A DNA stretch of 5,449 nt, from NCBI GenBank assembly GCA_964482425.1, contig CAYZXN010000228.1:1-5449 (forward strand), given 5' to 3'. A program made the position numbers and the translations under genes. Shown here in pieces: positions 5,312 through 5,449 of this stretch. Below the pieces are notes generated by a model. It ran no database searches. It saw nothing but the letters and a program-made list of their open reading frames with translations, and was not told where the DNA came from. How positions within the stretch are numbered: the first letter of the stretch is position 1; each line of letters opens with the position of its first letter. Source of the stretch: WHTF01 sp964482425. Lineage in GTDB: Bacteria > Desulfobacterota > Binatia > UBA9968.

Positions 5312-5449
5312 TCACTTCCCCGGCAAGACAATCGGCCTTAACTGCGCCCGGAGCTCGGGGCTTATTTTGTAAACGTCTGCGATCATCTTATCGATCGTTG
5401 CACCATCGATCGCATTGATTTCGAGCTTGCTCTTGTGCGCTTCGCTAAG
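5312..5449 (-). CDS. Solute-binding protein C-terminus (Bug/TctC-like), partial
   Basis: Minus-strand frame entering from the right edge and ending at TGA (5312-5314), with 45 visible residues and no interruption. The pattern is a short lysine-rich segment (SEAHKSKLEINAI), a turn with DGATIDKMIADVY, then KISPELRAQLRPIVLPGK. Extracytoplasmic solute receptors of tripartite tricarboxylate transporters (Bug/TctC family) and related proteins end in this way: a helix with ID.xIA.VY, a SPEL/PPEV turn, and a final amphipathic helix before a short basic tail. In that family the protein is periplasmic and delivers carboxylates or similar ligands to a membrane carrier. The start, signal peptide and ligand pocket lie outside the window, so neither can be checked. 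It faces the amidohydrolase convergently, suggesting a separate transcription unit. The call rests on one short C-terminal pattern. Confidence 0.55.
   Translation of the reverse strand, partial: LSEAHKSKLEINAIDGATIDKMIADVYKISPELRAQLRPIVLPGK

Overview
The window is a GC-rich stretch (roughly 60% by eye) of ordinary bacterial chromosome. It is dominated by a heme-biosynthesis cluster in the order hemE-hemH-hemY, all on the + strand, and is tightly packed with GC-rich third codon positions. No insertion sequence, phage gene, CRISPR array, tRNA or rRNA is visible. Taxonomy cannot be fixed from one locus. The hemE-hemH-hemY order, an FGGP-type ferrochelatase, a COG3618-type amidohydrolase and a Bug/TctC-like solute-binding protein together suggest an uncultured soil or sediment bacterium of the former Deltaproteobacteria or a neighbouring phylum such as Binatota, NC10 or Rokubacteria. 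This is a low-confidence guess.

Layout: (1) 1-479, the C-terminal part (little-finger domain) of a Y-family DNA polymerase, DinB/Pol IV, cut by the window edge. (2) 519-4012, hemE (uroporphyrinogen III decarboxylase), hemH (ferrochelatase; ATG 5 bp after the hemE stop) and hemY (FAD-dependent porphyrinogen oxidase; 48 bp gap carrying a small hairpin over its ribosome-binding site). (3) 4013-4154, a 142-bp non-coding gap with promoter-like boxes, an 11-bp-phased direct repeat and a foldable leader. (4) 4155-4985, a metal-dependent amidohydrolase-2 family enzyme. (5) 4986-5311, a convergent intergenic region with a 36-codon minus-strand coding-like remnant and a strong near-palindrome. (6) 5312-5449, the C-terminus of a minus-strand protein resembling periplasmic Bug/TctC solute-binding proteins.

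How the genes work together: HemE makes coproporphyrinogen III from uroporphyrinogen III. HemY and HemH then oxidise the macrocycle and insert iron. The same gene order in Bacillus subtilis (hemEHY) encodes the coproporphyrin-dependent route, in which HemY acts before HemH on coproporphyrin(ogen) and ChdC/HemQ finishes heme. In other bacteria equivalent enzymes act on protoporphyrin. Neither HemN/HemF nor ChdC lies in the window, so the branch used is open. The amidohydrolase and the solute-binding protein look like a separate catabolic or transport neighbourhood and share no obvious function with heme synthesis.

I found no clear novel system. The most distinctive unexplained items are the foldable leader before the amidohydrolase, the hairpin over the hemY ribosome-binding site, and the minus-strand remnant with its palindrome.
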